Shown piece after piece: positions 16,851 to 26,798 of a stretch of DNA of 64,000 nt. A program made the position numbers and the translations under genes. The notes below the pieces were generated by a model, which saw only the letters and a list, made by a program, of their open reading frames with translations, was not told the DNA's origin and did not search any database. The stretch is from Entomomonas moraniae (GTDB lineage Bacteria > Pseudomonadota > Gammaproteobacteria > Pseudomonadales > Pseudomonadaceae): assembly GCF_003991975.1 (NCBI RefSeq), contig NZ_CP029822.1, positions 2,505,648-2,569,647 of the forward strand. The letters are read 5' to 3'. Each line of letters begins with the position of its first letter. Position 1 is the first letter of the stretch.

Positions 16851-18233
16851 CTAGATAACGCGTGAAAACCTTTGTGGCATCTCTTGCGTTAAATAATTAT
16901 CAAACATCATACAAACGGAGCGAACAAGCAATCTGCCTGAATTATGTACTATAAGCTTATCATTTGTTAGTTCTAAAAGATTATCTTTCGCCATTGCCTG
17001 CAATTGAGGAAATAACTCCCTAAAATAAGATTTAAAATCAATACCAAACTGTTGCTCTATCTTAGAGAAATCTAAATAAAAATGACAAATAATCTGCTGA
17101 ATAACGGCACGACGTATTCGGTCATCTTCATTACAAATCAAACCACGTTTTATTGCCGGGTCTCCCCTTTTAATACTCTCTTCATACAAAGATAAATCAC
17201 TCGTATTTTGGCAATAAAAGTCACCTATTTGGCTTATTGCTGAGACTCCAAAACCTATAAGATCACAATGCCCATGTGTTGTATAACCTTGAAAATTACG
17301 ATATAAAGTTCCCTCTTCTTGAGCATAAGCTAACTCATCATCAGCCAAGGCGAAATGGTCCATGCCAATATAATGATAGCCCACGCTAGTTAATTGCTCT
17401 ATTGTATTTTGTAAAATCCTCAACTTTTCAGGAGATGAAGGTAGATCACTCTCATTAATACGGCGTTGTGGTTTAAAACGATCTGGTAAATGAGCATAAT
17501 TAAATACAGATAAACGATCAGGTTGCAATCCTATTACTTCCTTGACCGTTTTAGAAAACTTTTCTACTGTCTGTTTAGGTAGTCCATAAATAAGATCAAT
17601 ATTAACCGAGCGGTATTGTAAAGTACGTGCTGCCTCAATAATAACTTGTGTTTGCTCAAAACTTTGTAAGCGGTTAATAGCTATCTGTACATCGGTATTA
17701 AAATCTTGTACACCTAAGCTAATACGATTAAAGCCATGCTCACGCAGTGCTCCCATGACAGTCCAATCAGCTTCTCGAGGATCAATTTCGATACTAAAAT
17801 CACAATCCGCATTATCTGCAAACTGAAAATTATCTTTTAATGCACCAATAATACGTCCGATCTGATCTGTTGTTAAAAATGTTGGCGTACCGCCACCAAA
17901 ATGTATTTGCTCAACAACTTGATCACGACTCAAATCCTTACTAACTGAAGTAATCTCTTTAATAAGTCTCTCAACATAAGGCTCACTATAGCCTCTGTTT
18001 TTTGTAATAACTTTATTACAACCGCAGTAGTAACAAATATTGGCACAAAAAGGAACATGAATATACAAAGATAGAGGCTTTTTTTGCTTGCGGCTTAAAT
18101 GCAATGCACGCTTTAAATCTAAAATAGAGATATCTTCCCGAAACTGAACAGCAGTAGGATATGAAGTATAACGCGGTCCTGCCATATCATAACGACTAAT
18201 TAAGGAACTATCCCACTGAACAATACTTGACAT
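16851..18233 (-). CDS. hemN: Oxygen-independent coproporphyrinogen III oxidase
   Basis: Radical SAM enzyme that decarboxylates coproporphyrinogen III to protoporphyrinogen IX without oxygen. The 460-residue protein shows YIHVPFCANICYYCGCNK, the CxxxCxxC cluster ligands plus the extra Cys of true HemN, then HFGGGTPTFL, and the substrate-site segments NYAHLPDRFKPQRRI and YIGMDHFAL. This separates it from HemW-like homologues. hemF, the oxygen-dependent counterpart, is also in the window at 47071-47982. An Anr box 73 bases upstream indicates induction at low oxygen, and anr follows downstream in the same direction. Confidence 0.96.
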   Translation of the reverse strand: MSSIVQWDSSLISRYDMAGPRYTSYPTAVQFREDISILDLKRALHLSRKQKKPLSLYIHVPFCANICYYCGCNKVITKNRGYSEPYVERLIKEITSVSKDLSRDQVVEQIHFGGGTPTFLTTDQIGRIIGALKDNFQFADNADCDFSIEIDPREADWTVMGALREHGFNRISLGVQDFNTDVQIAINRLQSFEQTQVIIEAARTLQYRSVNIDLIYGLPKQTVEKFSKTVKEVIGLQPDRLSVFNYAHLPDRFKPQRRINESDLPSSPEKLRILQNTIEQLTSVGYHYIGMDHFALADDELAYAQEEGTLYRNFQGYTTHGHCDLIGFGVSAISQIGDFYCQNTSDLSLYEESIKRGDPAIKRGLICNEDDRIRRAVIQQIICHFYLDFSKIEQQFGIDFKSYFRELFPQLQAMAKDNLLELTNDKLIVHNSGRLLVRSVCMMFDNYLTQEMPQRFSRVI

Positions 18234-18535
18234 TATGTATAAGGCCTCAATAATACAAATTAAAATTACTCATATACAGTCTATGAGTAATCCATCTGTA
18301 ACACCTTGACTTACATCAACTTAACAATACTCGTACCTTAGCCATTATGAGTTATTAGTATAGCACTAAATGATTAAAGCGTTTTTATATTTCTTATCAG
18401 ATTACTTACTACATTATTATTACAACTGATGAATACTTTCGAAAATGATTCCATTTAATACAATTGATTAATAGCCTTGGCGACTTACTCATATTATGAT
18501 TCAATACACACTTTTACCTCATATTGGAAAATATA
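18234..18535. other. Divergent hemN/vfr promoter region
   Basis: This 302-base region separates the divergent hemN and vfr genes. It contains the Anr box near the hemN side and the vfr leader with a TTGGAAA ribosome-binding site on the right. No gene or further repeat was seen. Confidence 0.6.
18306..18319. promoter_or_regulatory. Anr/FNR box upstream of hemN
   Basis: TTGACTTACATCAA fits the Anr/FNR consensus TTGAT-N4-ATCAA with one mismatch. It lies 73 bases before the hemN start, close to a normal activator position, and anr itself is the gene after hemN. Confidence 0.75.
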
Positions 18536-19183
18536 ATGATTGATTATAGCTACAATCCCAAATTAAAAGGGCTGACCAAAATCATTCATCATTTCAAAAT
18601 TAAACACTATCCAGCCAAAACCTGCATAGTTAATCAAGGCGACCTTGCTGATACATTATTCTTTATAATTAAAGGGTCTGCGACAGTTTCAATTACTGAA
18701 GATGATAAAAATATGATTATCTCTTACTTGAATACTGGTGATTTTTTTGGTGAACTCTCATTATTTGACCCTGAAAAGAAAACTAACCAAGCTCATCGCA
18801 TAGCCAGTATTAATACAAAAACTGACAGTGAAATTGCTGAAATTTCCTATACTGACTTCCATAAACTTGCTTGCCAACATCCTGAGCTACTTTATATTAT
18901 TGCGAATCAAATGGCCTCACGCCTGCAACAAACCACTCGAAAAGTAACAGGACTTGCCTTTATTGATACAGCAGGCAGAGTAGCAAGAGCTTTACTTGAT
19001 CTTTGCAAGCAACCTGATGCCATGACTCACCCAGACGGTATGCAAATACGAGTTACACGACAAGAAATAGGCAATGTGGTGGGATGCTCTCGTGAAATGG
19101 TAGGTAGAGTATTAAAAGAAATGGAAGAACAAGGATTAATCAGTGTTTCTGGGCGTAGTATCGTCGTTTTCGGTACGCGTTAA
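18536..19183 (+). CDS. vfr: cAMP-receptor-like global regulator Vfr
   Basis: CRP-family transcription factor of 215 residues, close in length to Pseudomonas Vfr (214). The cAMP pocket shows FFGELSLF followed by a diverged phosphate-binding region (NQAHRIASINTKTDSEIAEI), where the usual RSA triplet is not evident. The dimer helix MASRLQQTTRKVTGLAFIDTAGRVARALLDL and the HTH region VTRQEIGNVVGCSREMVGRVLKEMEEQGLI match Vfr closely, ending VVFGTR. The ATG at 18536 is preceded by TTGGAAA; a TTG 12 bases earlier is less likely. The position beside trpC is as in Pseudomonas. It may sense cAMP and could affect pilus genes, which is inference. Confidence 0.93.
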   Translation: MIDYSYNPKLKGLTKIIHHFKIKHYPAKTCIVNQGDLADTLFFIIKGSATVSITEDDKNMIISYLNTGDFFGELSLFDPEKKTNQAHRIASINTKTDSEIAEISYTDFHKLACQHPELLYIIANQMASRLQQTTRKVTGLAFIDTAGRVARALLDLCKQPDAMTHPDGMQIRVTRQEIGNVVGCSREMVGRVLKEMEEQGLISVSGRSIVVFGTR

Positions 19184-19211
19184 AGCTATTTGTAATACAA
19201 ATAGCTTTTTA
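19183..19211 (+). terminator. Intrinsic terminator of vfr
   Basis: AAGCTATTTGT and ACAAATAGCTT form an 11-pair stem around AAT, followed by TTTT. It starts at the last base of the vfr stop codon and lies in front of the convergent trpC end. Confidence 0.85.
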
Positions 19212-19220
19212 CTTAAGACA

Positions 19221-20021
19221 TTAGGCACTAAATAGCTTGTTAAGCGCTGCACCTGGTAACTCAGCTCTCATAAAAGCCTCGCCAATTAGAAAACCATAAA
19301 TACCATTCTCAAGCATGAGCTTAACATCCTGCGTGGTTAAAATACCACTTTCCGTAACGACTATTCGGTTGTCAGGTACTTGTTTATATAAATCAAGTGT
19401 TGTTTGCAAACTGAAATCAAAGGTATGTAAATCTCTGTTATTTATTCCCAGCAGTGGTGTTTTTAATAATGATAAGGCCCTATCTAACTCCAACTGATTA
19501 TGAACCTCTACCAACACATCTAGTCCAGACTCATAAGCTGTGTCTTCTAACTCTTTCATTTGGCTATTTGTAAGAGCTGCCGCAATCAACAAAATACAAT
19601 CAGCTCCAATAGCTCTAGACTCAACTATTTGATAGGGATCGACCATAAAATCTTTTCTTAGTACAGGTAAATCACAAGCTGCTCTAGCCTCTTGTAAATA
19701 ACTTTCACAGCCTTGAAAAAAATCTTTATCCGTTAATACAGATAAACAAGTTGCACCACCCAACTCATAGCTTTTAGCAATTTCTGCAGGATAAAAAGGA
19801 GTGCGAATCACCCCCTTGCTGGGTGATGCTTTTTTAATTTCTGCTATAACTGCTGGCTTTTTAGCATTAACTTTACCTATTAAAGTATCAGCGAAGTGGC
19901 GTGTAGGAGCTTGGGTTTTTAATTGTTCTTGTAACTGGCTAATGGTTATGTTAGCCGAACGCTCAGCAATTTCATCAAATTTACGCGCAATAATTTTTTC
20001 TAAAATAGTAGGAATACTCAT
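19221..20021 (-). CDS. trpC: Indole-3-glycerol-phosphate synthase
   Basis: Ring-closing decarboxylase that turns CdRP into indole-3-glycerol phosphate. The 266-residue TIM barrel has the signature [11 protein letters not shown] near residue 60, then [11 protein letters not shown], and late-barrel segments [12 protein letters not shown] and VTESGI, which hold catalytic Lys and Glu residues. There is no fused PRAI (TrpF) domain, so trpF must lie elsewhere. The start overlaps the trpD stop (ATGA), and it is the last gene of the trpE-G-D-C run. vfr follows in convergent orientation. Confidence 0.96.
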   Translation of the reverse strand: MSIPTILEKIIARKFDEIAERSANITISQLQEQLKTQAPTRHFADTLIGKVNAKKPAVIAEIKKASPSKGVIRTPFYPAEIAKSYELGGATCLSVLTDKDFFQGCESYLQEARAACDLPVLRKDFMVDPYQIVESRAIGADCILLIAAALTNSQMKELEDTAYESGLDVLVEVHNQLELDRALSLLKTPLLGINNRDLHTFDFSLQTTLDLYKQVPDNRIVVTESGILTTQDVKLMLENGIYGFLIGEAFMRAELPGAALNKLFSA

Positions 20022-21067
20022 GCATCATTCTCCTGTCTACAAATTTGCGTGAACGCTGCTAACTCAATCATCTTCTCATACGCTAAACCGCTATACAATG
20101 CATCCTGTGCCAACTGAACACCCTCTTTTAAACTATCGGCATAGTCTGCAGCATATAATGCAGGGGCAGTATTTAATATAATCATCTCTGCTGCCTTTTT
20201 TGCCGCCTCGGTACTACGCTTTCCTAAAGCATCTTTTATTAAGGCTAATGACTCTTGAGAATTATTAACAGTTAATCCAGCTAATGTCTGGCTATCAATA
20301 CCCATTGCCTCAGGGTCAACCCAATATTCTTGAACCTCGCCATCTTTTAATTCAGCAACAAAAGTAGCAGAAGCCAAACTAAACTCATCTAAGCCATCAC
20401 GAGAATTAACAACAAGCGCATGCTTACTCCCTAAATGCTTTAATACATTCGCTATTGGACGACACAACTCTCGATTAAAAACACCAATCACATTATGCTG
20501 TACACCAGCAGGATTCGTTAATGGACCTAAAATATTAAACAATGTCCGCAACCCAATCTCTTTCCTAGCACCTGCGGTGTAACGCATAGCACCATGATGA
20601 TCTTGTGCAAACATGAACCCCACACCAACCGTCTCAATACAACGCGCTATTTGATCTGGTTTTAAATGCAAATAAATACCAGCAGCTTCCAATAAATCAG
20701 CGCTTCCTGAACAGCTGGAAACTTTACGATTACCATGCTTTGCAACTTTAACACCTGCACCGGCCACAACAAAGGCGGTCGCTGAAGACACATTAAAAAT
20801 GTTGGCGCCATCTCCACCTGTTCCCACTATATCAACAACACCTTCTAAAGAGGGAAGAGATACTTTTGTCGAAAGACTACGCATTGTTTGTGCAGCGCCT
20901 ACGATTTCCTCAATTGTTTCACTCTTCATGCGCAAGCCCATCATAAATGCACCAATCTGGGCATCTGTACATTTGCCAGTCATAATTTGGTGCATCACTT
21001 GCTGCATTTCTTGTGAAGTAAGATCCAGTTGATTAACAATTCGGTTTAATGCTTCTTTAATTTCCAT
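20018..21067 (-). CDS. trpD: Anthranilate phosphoribosyltransferase
   Basis: Transfers the phosphoribosyl group of PRPP to anthranilate. The 349-residue protein has the PRPP-binding glycine-rich [32 protein letters not shown], and [13 protein letters not shown] motifs, then [13 protein letters not shown]. It is not fused to a glutamine amidotransferase, so TrpG is separate. It shares one base with the trpG stop (TAATG) and overlaps trpC by four, indicating tight translational coupling in the operon. Confidence 0.96.
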   Translation of the reverse strand: MEIKEALNRIVNQLDLTSQEMQQVMHQIMTGKCTDAQIGAFMMGLRMKSETIEEIVGAAQTMRSLSTKVSLPSLEGVVDIVGTGGDGANIFNVSSATAFVVAGAGVKVAKHGNRKVSSCSGSADLLEAAGIYLHLKPDQIARCIETVGVGFMFAQDHHGAMRYTAGARKEIGLRTLFNILGPLTNPAGVQHNVIGVFNRELCRPIANVLKHLGSKHALVVNSRDGLDEFSLASATFVAELKDGEVQEYWVDPEAMGIDSQTLAGLTVNNSQESLALIKDALGKRSTEAAKKAAEMIILNTAPALYAADYADSLKEGVQLAQDALYSGLAYEKMIELAAFTQICRQENDA

Positions 21068-21660
21068 TAACGTGCACCTCCTTGTTGTTTTAAAAATTTT
21101 GCAAGCATCTCATGCCCTTGCTCACTCAAAATAGATTCAGGGTGAAATTGAACGCCTTCAACCATTAAAGTTTTATGACGTAACCCCATAATCTCGTCAA
21201 CAGTACCATCTTCTTTTTCAGTCCAAGCGCTAACATCTAAACAATCAGGTAAAGTTGCCAAATCAACTACAAGTGAATGGTAACGTGTTACCGTTAATGG
21301 ATTCTTTAATCCATTAAATACACCTTGCCCATCATGACGTATGGCACTTAATTTACCATGCATAGGCTCTTTAGCACGCACCACATGGCCACCAAATAAC
21401 TGCCCAATACCTTGATGGCCCAAACATATCCCTAAAATAGGTAACTTACCTGAGAAATACTGGATAACCTCTAATGAAATTCCTGCTTCACTCGGTGTAC
21501 AAGGTCCAGGAGAAATAACAATCCGCTCTGGTTGTAAAGCCTCTATTTCTTCCACTGTTGTTTCATCATTACGTAAAACCTTTACATTAGCACCCAGCTC
21601 ACCCAAATACTGGACAATGTTATAAGTAAAGGAATCATAATTATCTAACATTAATAACAT
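21067..21660 (-). CDS. trpG: Anthranilate synthase glutaminase component
   Basis: Glutamine amidotransferase subunit (197 residues) that supplies ammonia to TrpE and may also serve PabB. The catalytic Cys is in [16 protein letters not shown], the oxyanion [10 protein letters not shown] segment precedes it, and the catalytic His and Glu are in [10 protein letters not shown]. It starts 12 bases after trpE. In P. aeruginosa the R/F pyocin cluster sits between trpE and trpG; here the two are directly adjacent. Confidence 0.95.
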   Translation of the reverse strand: MLLMLDNYDSFTYNIVQYLGELGANVKVLRNDETTVEEIEALQPERIVISPGPCTPSEAGISLEVIQYFSGKLPILGICLGHQGIGQLFGGHVVRAKEPMHGKLSAIRHDGQGVFNGLKNPLTVTRYHSLVVDLATLPDCLDVSAWTEKEDGTVDEIMGLRHKTLMVEGVQFHPESILSEQGHEMLAKFLKQQGGAR

Positions 21661-21672
21661 TTTTTTTCGCCC

Positions 21673-23151
21673 CTATTTAGTATTCTGTTCTGCTAACATG
21701 ACGGCTTTAAACATTGCTTTACGTTTATTAATGGTTTCTTCCCACTCCAAAGCAGGGACAGAGTCGGCTACAATTCCACCACCGGCCTGAACATGTAACT
21801 GACCATTTTTAATCACGGCTGTACGAATCGCAATTGCTGTATCCATATTTCCATTCCAAGCTAAATAGCCTACCGCACCACCGTAAACACCGCGTTTTAC
21901 AGGCTCTAACTCATCGATAATCTCCATAGCTCGAATCTTTGGAGCACCTGATAATGTACCGGCTGGTAAAATAGCTCTTAAGGCATCCATCGAGGTCAAA
22001 TCTTTACGCAATGCGCCTGTTACATTAGACACAATGTGCATTACATTAGAATAACGTTCAATCACCATTTGTTCAGTTACATTAACACTACCGATCTCAG
22101 CCACTCGACCCGCATCGTTTCTACCCAAGTCAATTAGCATCAAATGTTCAGCAATTTCTTTAGCATCGCTTAATAAATCTTTTTCTAATGCTAAATCTTC
22201 TTCTGGTGTTTTACCTCGAGGGCGCGTACCAGCGATAGGACGCACAGTAACAATCCCATCTTCAACACGTGCTAAAACCTCTGGCGAGCTTCCCACCACA
22301 TGAAAATCAGCAAAATTAAAAATATACATATAAGGCGTTGGGTTGAAACAACGCAATGCCCTGTATAAATCGATGGGCTCTGCATCAAAAGCTACTGACA
22401 TTCGTTGTGAAGGTACGACTTGCATACAGTCCCCAGCACGAATATATTCCTTAATGGTGCCAACAGCCTTTTCATAGTCCTGCTGCGTAAAACTTGCTTC
22501 ATAAGCAGGTTCTTTCATTGCTGTCACGTCTAACTTTAGTCCTGGTCTCGGAAAAACAGGCTGACACAAACGTGTTATTAAACCATTGATATCATCATAA
22601 GCTTTTTCTAAGGCATTATCTTTTGAAGGATCAGCTAAAATAATAAAATGCAATTTGTCAGATAAGTTATCAAACACAGCAACCTTATCTGCAACAAGCA
22701 GTACTATATCAGGGTTATTTAATGGGTCAGGATTAGGGCAAGGACCTAATTTTTTTTCTACATAACGAACACAGTCGTAGCCAAAATAACCAACCAGTCC
22801 GCCATTAAAACGCGGTAAACCTTTAACAGGTGCTACTTTATAAGAGTCTTTAAATTTCTCAACAAAATCTAAAGGATCATCAACTTCTATACTTTGTACT
22901 AACCGATTATCTGTAAAAACTTCGACATGATATCCCCTCACACGTAATACAGTCTGTGCAGGTAAACCAACAATGGAGTAACGTCCCCATTTTTCTCCGC
23001 CTTGAACAGACTCCAATAAAAAGCTATTAGCTCCATCGGCTAGTTTTAGATAAATAGAAAGAGGGGTATCAAAATCAGCTAAGGTCTCAATAGCGACGGG
23101 GATACGATTATATCCTTGATCAGCTAATGCCTTAAATTCTTCAGGGGACAT
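21673..23151 (-). CDS. trpE: Anthranilate synthase component I
   Basis: Converts chorismate to anthranilate with ammonia from TrpG. The 492-residue protein has an N-terminal Trp-binding region ([18 protein letters not shown], of the LLES feedback type) and the catalytic chorismate-binding domain with [36 protein letters not shown] and [20 protein letters not shown]. The LLES element suggests feedback inhibition by tryptophan. A 214-base gap with two hairpins and a short Trp-ending ORF lies upstream, possibly an attenuation leader. rpe and gph lie upstream on the same strand, as in Pseudomonas. Confidence 0.96.
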   Translation of the reverse strand: MSPEEFKALADQGYNRIPVAIETLADFDTPLSIYLKLADGANSFLLESVQGGEKWGRYSIVGLPAQTVLRVRGYHVEVFTDNRLVQSIEVDDPLDFVEKFKDSYKVAPVKGLPRFNGGLVGYFGYDCVRYVEKKLGPCPNPDPLNNPDIVLLVADKVAVFDNLSDKLHFIILADPSKDNALEKAYDDINGLITRLCQPVFPRPGLKLDVTAMKEPAYEASFTQQDYEKAVGTIKEYIRAGDCMQVVPSQRMSVAFDAEPIDLYRALRCFNPTPYMYIFNFADFHVVGSSPEVLARVEDGIVTVRPIAGTRPRGKTPEEDLALEKDLLSDAKEIAEHLMLIDLGRNDAGRVAEIGSVNVTEQMVIERYSNVMHIVSNVTGALRKDLTSMDALRAILPAGTLSGAPKIRAMEIIDELEPVKRGVYGGAVGYLAWNGNMDTAIAIRTAVIKNGQLHVQAGGGIVADSVPALEWEETINKRKAMFKAVMLAEQNTK

Positions 23152-23200
23152 GGGTCAAACCTCATTGGTAAATTAATTTAAACACAAACGTAAAAGCAGG

Positions 23201-23292
23201 TAGCCACACAAATGGCTCAAATAGGAATAGGCGCCTAGCGCCAACGACCCAATACCTTAATAACTCTTATTGTTGTGTTATCACTTACCACG
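23201..23292 (-). promoter_or_regulatory. Candidate trpE leader region
   Basis: Between gph and trpE on the minus strand a short ORF (23235-23291, 18 codons, GTG start) ends Gly-Arg-Trp-Arg-stop. It is preceded by AAGGG at about 10 bases. Its stop lies in the loop of GGCGC-TAG-GCGCC (23230-23242), and a second small stem (AGCCA/TGGCT, 23202-23217) follows, with CTTTTA after it. P. putida trpE is controlled by attenuation. Only one Trp codon is present and the U tract is weak, so this is tentative. Confidence 0.35.
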
Positions 23293-23365
23293 TTAGTTTG
23301 ACCCTTACAGGATAATTTAATATTAGGGTTATTACACTACATCAGCTTAAAGCGAGAATCAACCC

Positions 23366-24061
23366 TTACTTAGCAAAAATTTTTAATAAATCATTTAAGT
23401 CATCAATAACCCATGTTGGATTTTCATTTGCAATAGGCTCGCCATGATTGTAGCCATAAGTTAAAGCAGCGCAGGGAATATTCGCTGCCTTTGCAGCACG
23501 TACATCACTTCTCGAGTCCCCCACAAAAAGAACTTCTTCTCTCTTTACTCCTGCCTGATCGAGAACATAGAGTAAAGGCTCTGGCGCTGGTTTCTTTTGA
23601 GGCAGACTATCGCCGCCGATAAACCAATCAAAATAATGACCAATTCCTAGCTCCTTTAACAAAGGTTCAACAAACTGAACAGGCTTATTCGTCACAATAG
23701 CCATTTTCACAGATTGCTTTTGCATGGCCTCTAAAAATGTTTTTACACCATGGTAAAGGTATTTAATATCGTGGTGATACGGATAGTAACCCAACGACAA
23801 CTTATATGCCTTAGCCCACAAACTTTGATCCAGAGGTTTATTATCGTCGCCATCGGTTAATGCACGACGAATTAGCATTTCAGCTCCATTACCAACCCAT
23901 AAACGGACCTTATCTTCGGATACAACAGGCAACCCTAACTCTCTTAGCGTTTTATTCACGGCAATAGCTATATCAGGCGCCGAATCGACAAGTGTTCCAT
24001 CCAAATCAAACATCACCAATTTTGGATATTTACCTTGATAATAATGTTGTAAAAGATTCAT
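23366..24061 (-). CDS. gph: Phosphoglycolate phosphatase
   Basis: HAD-superfamily phosphatase (231 residues) that removes 2-phosphoglycolate. The nucleophile Asp lies in VMFDLDGTLVDSAPDI, motif II Thr in MAIVTNKP, motif III Lys in SLPQKKPAPEPLLY, and motif IV in VLFVGDSRSDVRAAKAA. The alpha-helical cap between motifs I and II is of the Gph type. It starts one base before the rpe stop region, so the genes are cotranscribed. The rpe-gph-trpE order is as in Pseudomonas. Confidence 0.93.
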   Translation of the reverse strand: MNLLQHYYQGKYPKLVMFDLDGTLVDSAPDIAIAVNKTLRELGLPVVSEDKVRLWVGNGAEMLIRRALTDGDDNKPLDQSLWAKAYKLSLGYYPYHHDIKYLYHGVKTFLEAMQKQSVKMAIVTNKPVQFVEPLLKELGIGHYFDWFIGGDSLPQKKPAPEPLLYVLDQAGVKREEVLFVGDSRSDVRAAKAANIPCAALTYGYNHGEPIANENPTWVIDDLNDLLKIFAK

Positions 24062-24062
24062 A

Positions 24063-24734
24063 TCAGTCTACCTTAGCCAATGCCACACGCATTGTATCAA
24101 TTGTTTGCCTATAATCACTGGTATTGAAAATAGCAGAACCCGCCACAAAAGTATCAGCACCCGCTTTTGCCACTTCTGCTATATTATTCACCGAAATACC
24201 ACCATCTACCTCTAAACGAATATCTAAGCCTACCGCGTCGATTAATGCACGCACTTCTTTCACTTTTTGTAACGTTGTTGGAATGAACTTTTGCCCACCA
24301 AAACCTGGGTTAACACTCATTAATAAAATCATGTCCAGTTTATCCATCACATACTTTAACGCATCAAGTGAAGAAGCAGGATTAAAAACCAATCCTGCTT
24401 TAACCCCACCTGACTTGATCAGTTGTAAAGACCTATCAACATGTTCAGAAGCCTCTGGATGGAATGTAATATAACTAGCCCCAGCCTCAATAAAATCACC
24501 AATCATACGATCAACAGGTTTCACCATCAAATGCACATCGATCGGGGCTTTAATACCATACTGGCGTAAAGCTTTACAGACCATAGGGCCTATTGTCAGA
24601 TTTGGAACGTAATGATTATCCATCACATCAAAATGGACAATATCAGCACCCGCCTCTAATACTGCCTCAACCTCCGCACCTAAACGCGCAAAATCAGCTG
24701 AAAGAATAGAAGGTGCTATCGCATAAGGTAACAT
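24063..24734 (-). CDS. rpe: Ribulose-phosphate 3-epimerase
   Basis: Interconverts ribulose 5-phosphate and xylulose 5-phosphate in the pentose phosphate pathway. The TIM barrel shows [60 protein letters not shown] and EVDGGIS, including the metal-binding His and Asp residues. The ATG at 24734 (protein MLPYAIAPS) is preceded by GAGG six to seven bases away; an ORF extension of 15 bases would place that GAGG inside the gene. It heads the rpe-gph pair. Confidence 0.95.
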   Translation of the reverse strand: MLPYAIAPSILSADFARLGAEVEAVLEAGADIVHFDVMDNHYVPNLTIGPMVCKALRQYGIKAPIDVHLMVKPVDRMIGDFIEAGASYITFHPEASEHVDRSLQLIKSGGVKAGLVFNPASSLDALKYVMDKLDMILLMSVNPGFGGQKFIPTTLQKVKEVRALIDAVGLDIRLEVDGGISVNNIAEVAKAGADTFVAGSAIFNTSDYRQTIDTMRVALAKVD

Positions 24735-24881
24735 AGAGAGCCTCATCAAAACTTGATTACATTTACTTTATAAATAACATTATACCCTCAATGAACCAAT
24801 ATTTTTATCCTCATTGCATCAACATTTTTTCAAAAAGATCTTTATAATAGTATTTAACGAATCTGTTAAACTGTGTACATC

Positions 24882-26792
24882 ATGATTAGACTAGAAAATA
24901 TTAAGCTACAACGTGGTCCTCAAATACTTTTAAATGATGCCAGTCTCACGTTACATCCTAAACAAAAAGCAGGTTTTATTGGTGCTAATGGCGCTGGTAA
25001 ATCTAGCTTATTTGCCTTGCTACGCGGCCAATTAAATCTTGACGGTGGTGAACTATATATTCCAAAAGAATGGCGTATTGCCCATATGCGCCAAGAAATA
25101 ACAGATCAGTCTCGTTTAGCCATCGACTATGTACTCGATGGTGATACACGCTTACGCTCAATACTAAAACAACTAACAGAAGCAGAGTCTAAACACGAAG
25201 GAGCACAATTAGCACATCTACACACAGAGTTAGAAAATGCTGATGGCTATACGGCCGAAGCGAGGGCTCGTAGATTGTTATCGGGGCTTGGTTTTTCTAA
25301 TGAAGAAATGGAAAAACCCATCAAACATTTTTCGGGTGGTTGGCAAATGCGCCTTAATCTGGCACAAGCCTTAATGTGTCCATCAGATTTGCTACTCCTT
25401 GACGAACCCACAAACCACTTAGATTTAGATGCTATTATTTGGCTAGAAAGTTGGCTTAAAAGCTACCAAGGGACTCTCGTTCTTATTTCTCATGACAGAG
25501 ACTTCCTTGATAGTGTCGTTGATCATATTATCCATTTAGAACAACAAAAATTAACGCTTTATACAGGTGGCTACTCAGCCTTTGAAAGAACGCGTGCTGA
25601 ACGCTTAGCCCAACAACAACAAGCTTATGAAAAACAGCAAGCACAACGCGCCCATATGGAAAGCTTTATTTCTCGCTTCAAAGCAAAAGCAACTAAGGCC
25701 CGCCAAGCACAAAGCCGTATTAAAGCACTCGAAAGACTTGAGGAACTAGCCCCTGCACATGTAGACTCACCCTTCAACTTTAGCTTTCGGGAATCCGATA
25801 AAATTTCTAGCACTCTTTTAGGATTAAGGGAGGCTGTTTTAGGTTATAGTGATAAAACCGTATTATCTAATGTTAAATTGCATGTTGTTCCTGGCGCAAG
25901 AATTGGCTTACTAGGGCCTAATGGTGCGGGTAAATCCACCCTCATAAAAACCCTTGCGGGAGAATTGTTGCTATTAAGCGGGCAGCTTACGCAAGGAGAA
26001 AATTTAGCCGTTGGCTATTTTGCCCAACACCAACTAGAAGCGCTCGATGATCAAGCAAGCCCCTTACTACATTTACAAAGAATTGCCCCTACTGAAAGAG
26101 AGCAAACATTACGTAATTTTTTAGGTGGCTTTGATTTCAAAGGTGACCGTTGTGATGAAGTCATCACAAACTTTTCAGGTGGTGAAAAAGCAAGGCTAGC
26201 TTTAGCACTCATAGCATGGCAAAAGCCCAATTTATTATTATTGGATGAGCCAACTAACCACCTGGATTTAGAAATGCGACATGCGCTCACTATGGCACTA
26301 CAAGAATTCTCTGGGGCTGTTCTCGTTGTATCTCATGACCGCCACCTATTGAAGAGTACCACCGATGAGTTTTTACTCGTCGCTAATGGCAAAGTAGACT
26401 CCTTTGAGGGCGATCTTGATGACTACGCTCGATGGCTAATCGATTATAGGGCCTTACAACAGCCCCTAAATACCAAACAATCTACTGATGACAAAGTGGA
26501 TAAAAAAGCACAACGTCAGCAAGCGGCGAGCCTAAGACAGCAATTAGCACCGTATAAAAAAGAAGCAGATAAACTTGAAAAAACACTTGAGACGTTGCAA
26601 AATCAATTAGTAGTCATTGAAGAGAAACTTGCAGATAGCAATCTTTATGAGGCTAGCCAAAAGGAGAACTTACGGCAATTACTTGAACAACAAGCGAATT
26701 TAAAGAACCAACAAGCTACTGCCGAAGAAAGCTGGTTAATTGCTTTAGAACAGCTAGAAAGTCTACAACAACAATTAAGTGCCATAGATTAA
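24882..26792 (+). CDS. yheS: ABC-F ATPase, YheS type
   Basis: Soluble ABC-F protein of 636 residues with two ATP-binding domains and no membrane part. Walker A motifs are GANGAGKSS near residue 40 and GPNGAGKST near 345. Signature sequences LSGG-type (HFSGGWQMRL, NFSGGEKARL) and Walker B LLLLDEPTNHLDL occur in both halves. The linker between the domains is rich in Gln, Arg and Ala (ERLAQQQQAYEKQQAQRAHM), and a C-terminal coiled coil follows. ABC-F proteins act on the ribosome; YheS-type members are thought to help translation of difficult sequences. The ATG at 24882 is preferred over a GTG nine bases earlier. Confidence 0.9.
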   Translation: MIRLENIKLQRGPQILLNDASLTLHPKQKAGFIGANGAGKSSLFALLRGQLNLDGGELYIPKEWRIAHMRQEITDQSRLAIDYVLDGDTRLRSILKQLTEAESKHEGAQLAHLHTELENADGYTAEARARRLLSGLGFSNEEMEKPIKHFSGGWQMRLNLAQALMCPSDLLLLDEPTNHLDLDAIIWLESWLKSYQGTLVLISHDRDFLDSVVDHIIHLEQQKLTLYTGGYSAFERTRAERLAQQQQAYEKQQAQRAHMESFISRFKAKATKARQAQSRIKALERLEELAPAHVDSPFNFSFRESDKISSTLLGLREAVLGYSDKTVLSNVKLHVVPGARIGLLGPNGAGKSTLIKTLAGELLLLSGQLTQGENLAVGYFAQHQLEALDDQASPLLHLQRIAPTEREQTLRNFLGGFDFKGDRCDEVITNFSGGEKARLALALIAWQKPNLLLLDEPTNHLDLEMRHALTMALQEFSGAVLVVSHDRHLLKSTTDEFLLVANGKVDSFEGDLDDYARWLIDYRALQQPLNTKQSTDDKVDKKAQRQQAASLRQQLAPYKKEADKLEKTLETLQNQLVVIEEKLADSNLYEASQKENLRQLLEQQANLKNQQATAEESWLIALEQLESLQQQLSAID

Positions 26793-26798
26793 GTCTCT

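Noticed and set aside
24124-24474. A 116-codon plus-strand frame opposite rpe
   Set aside because: It lies entirely within the conserved rpe gene, and its translation is Ser/Thr/Pro-rich without a recognisable fold.
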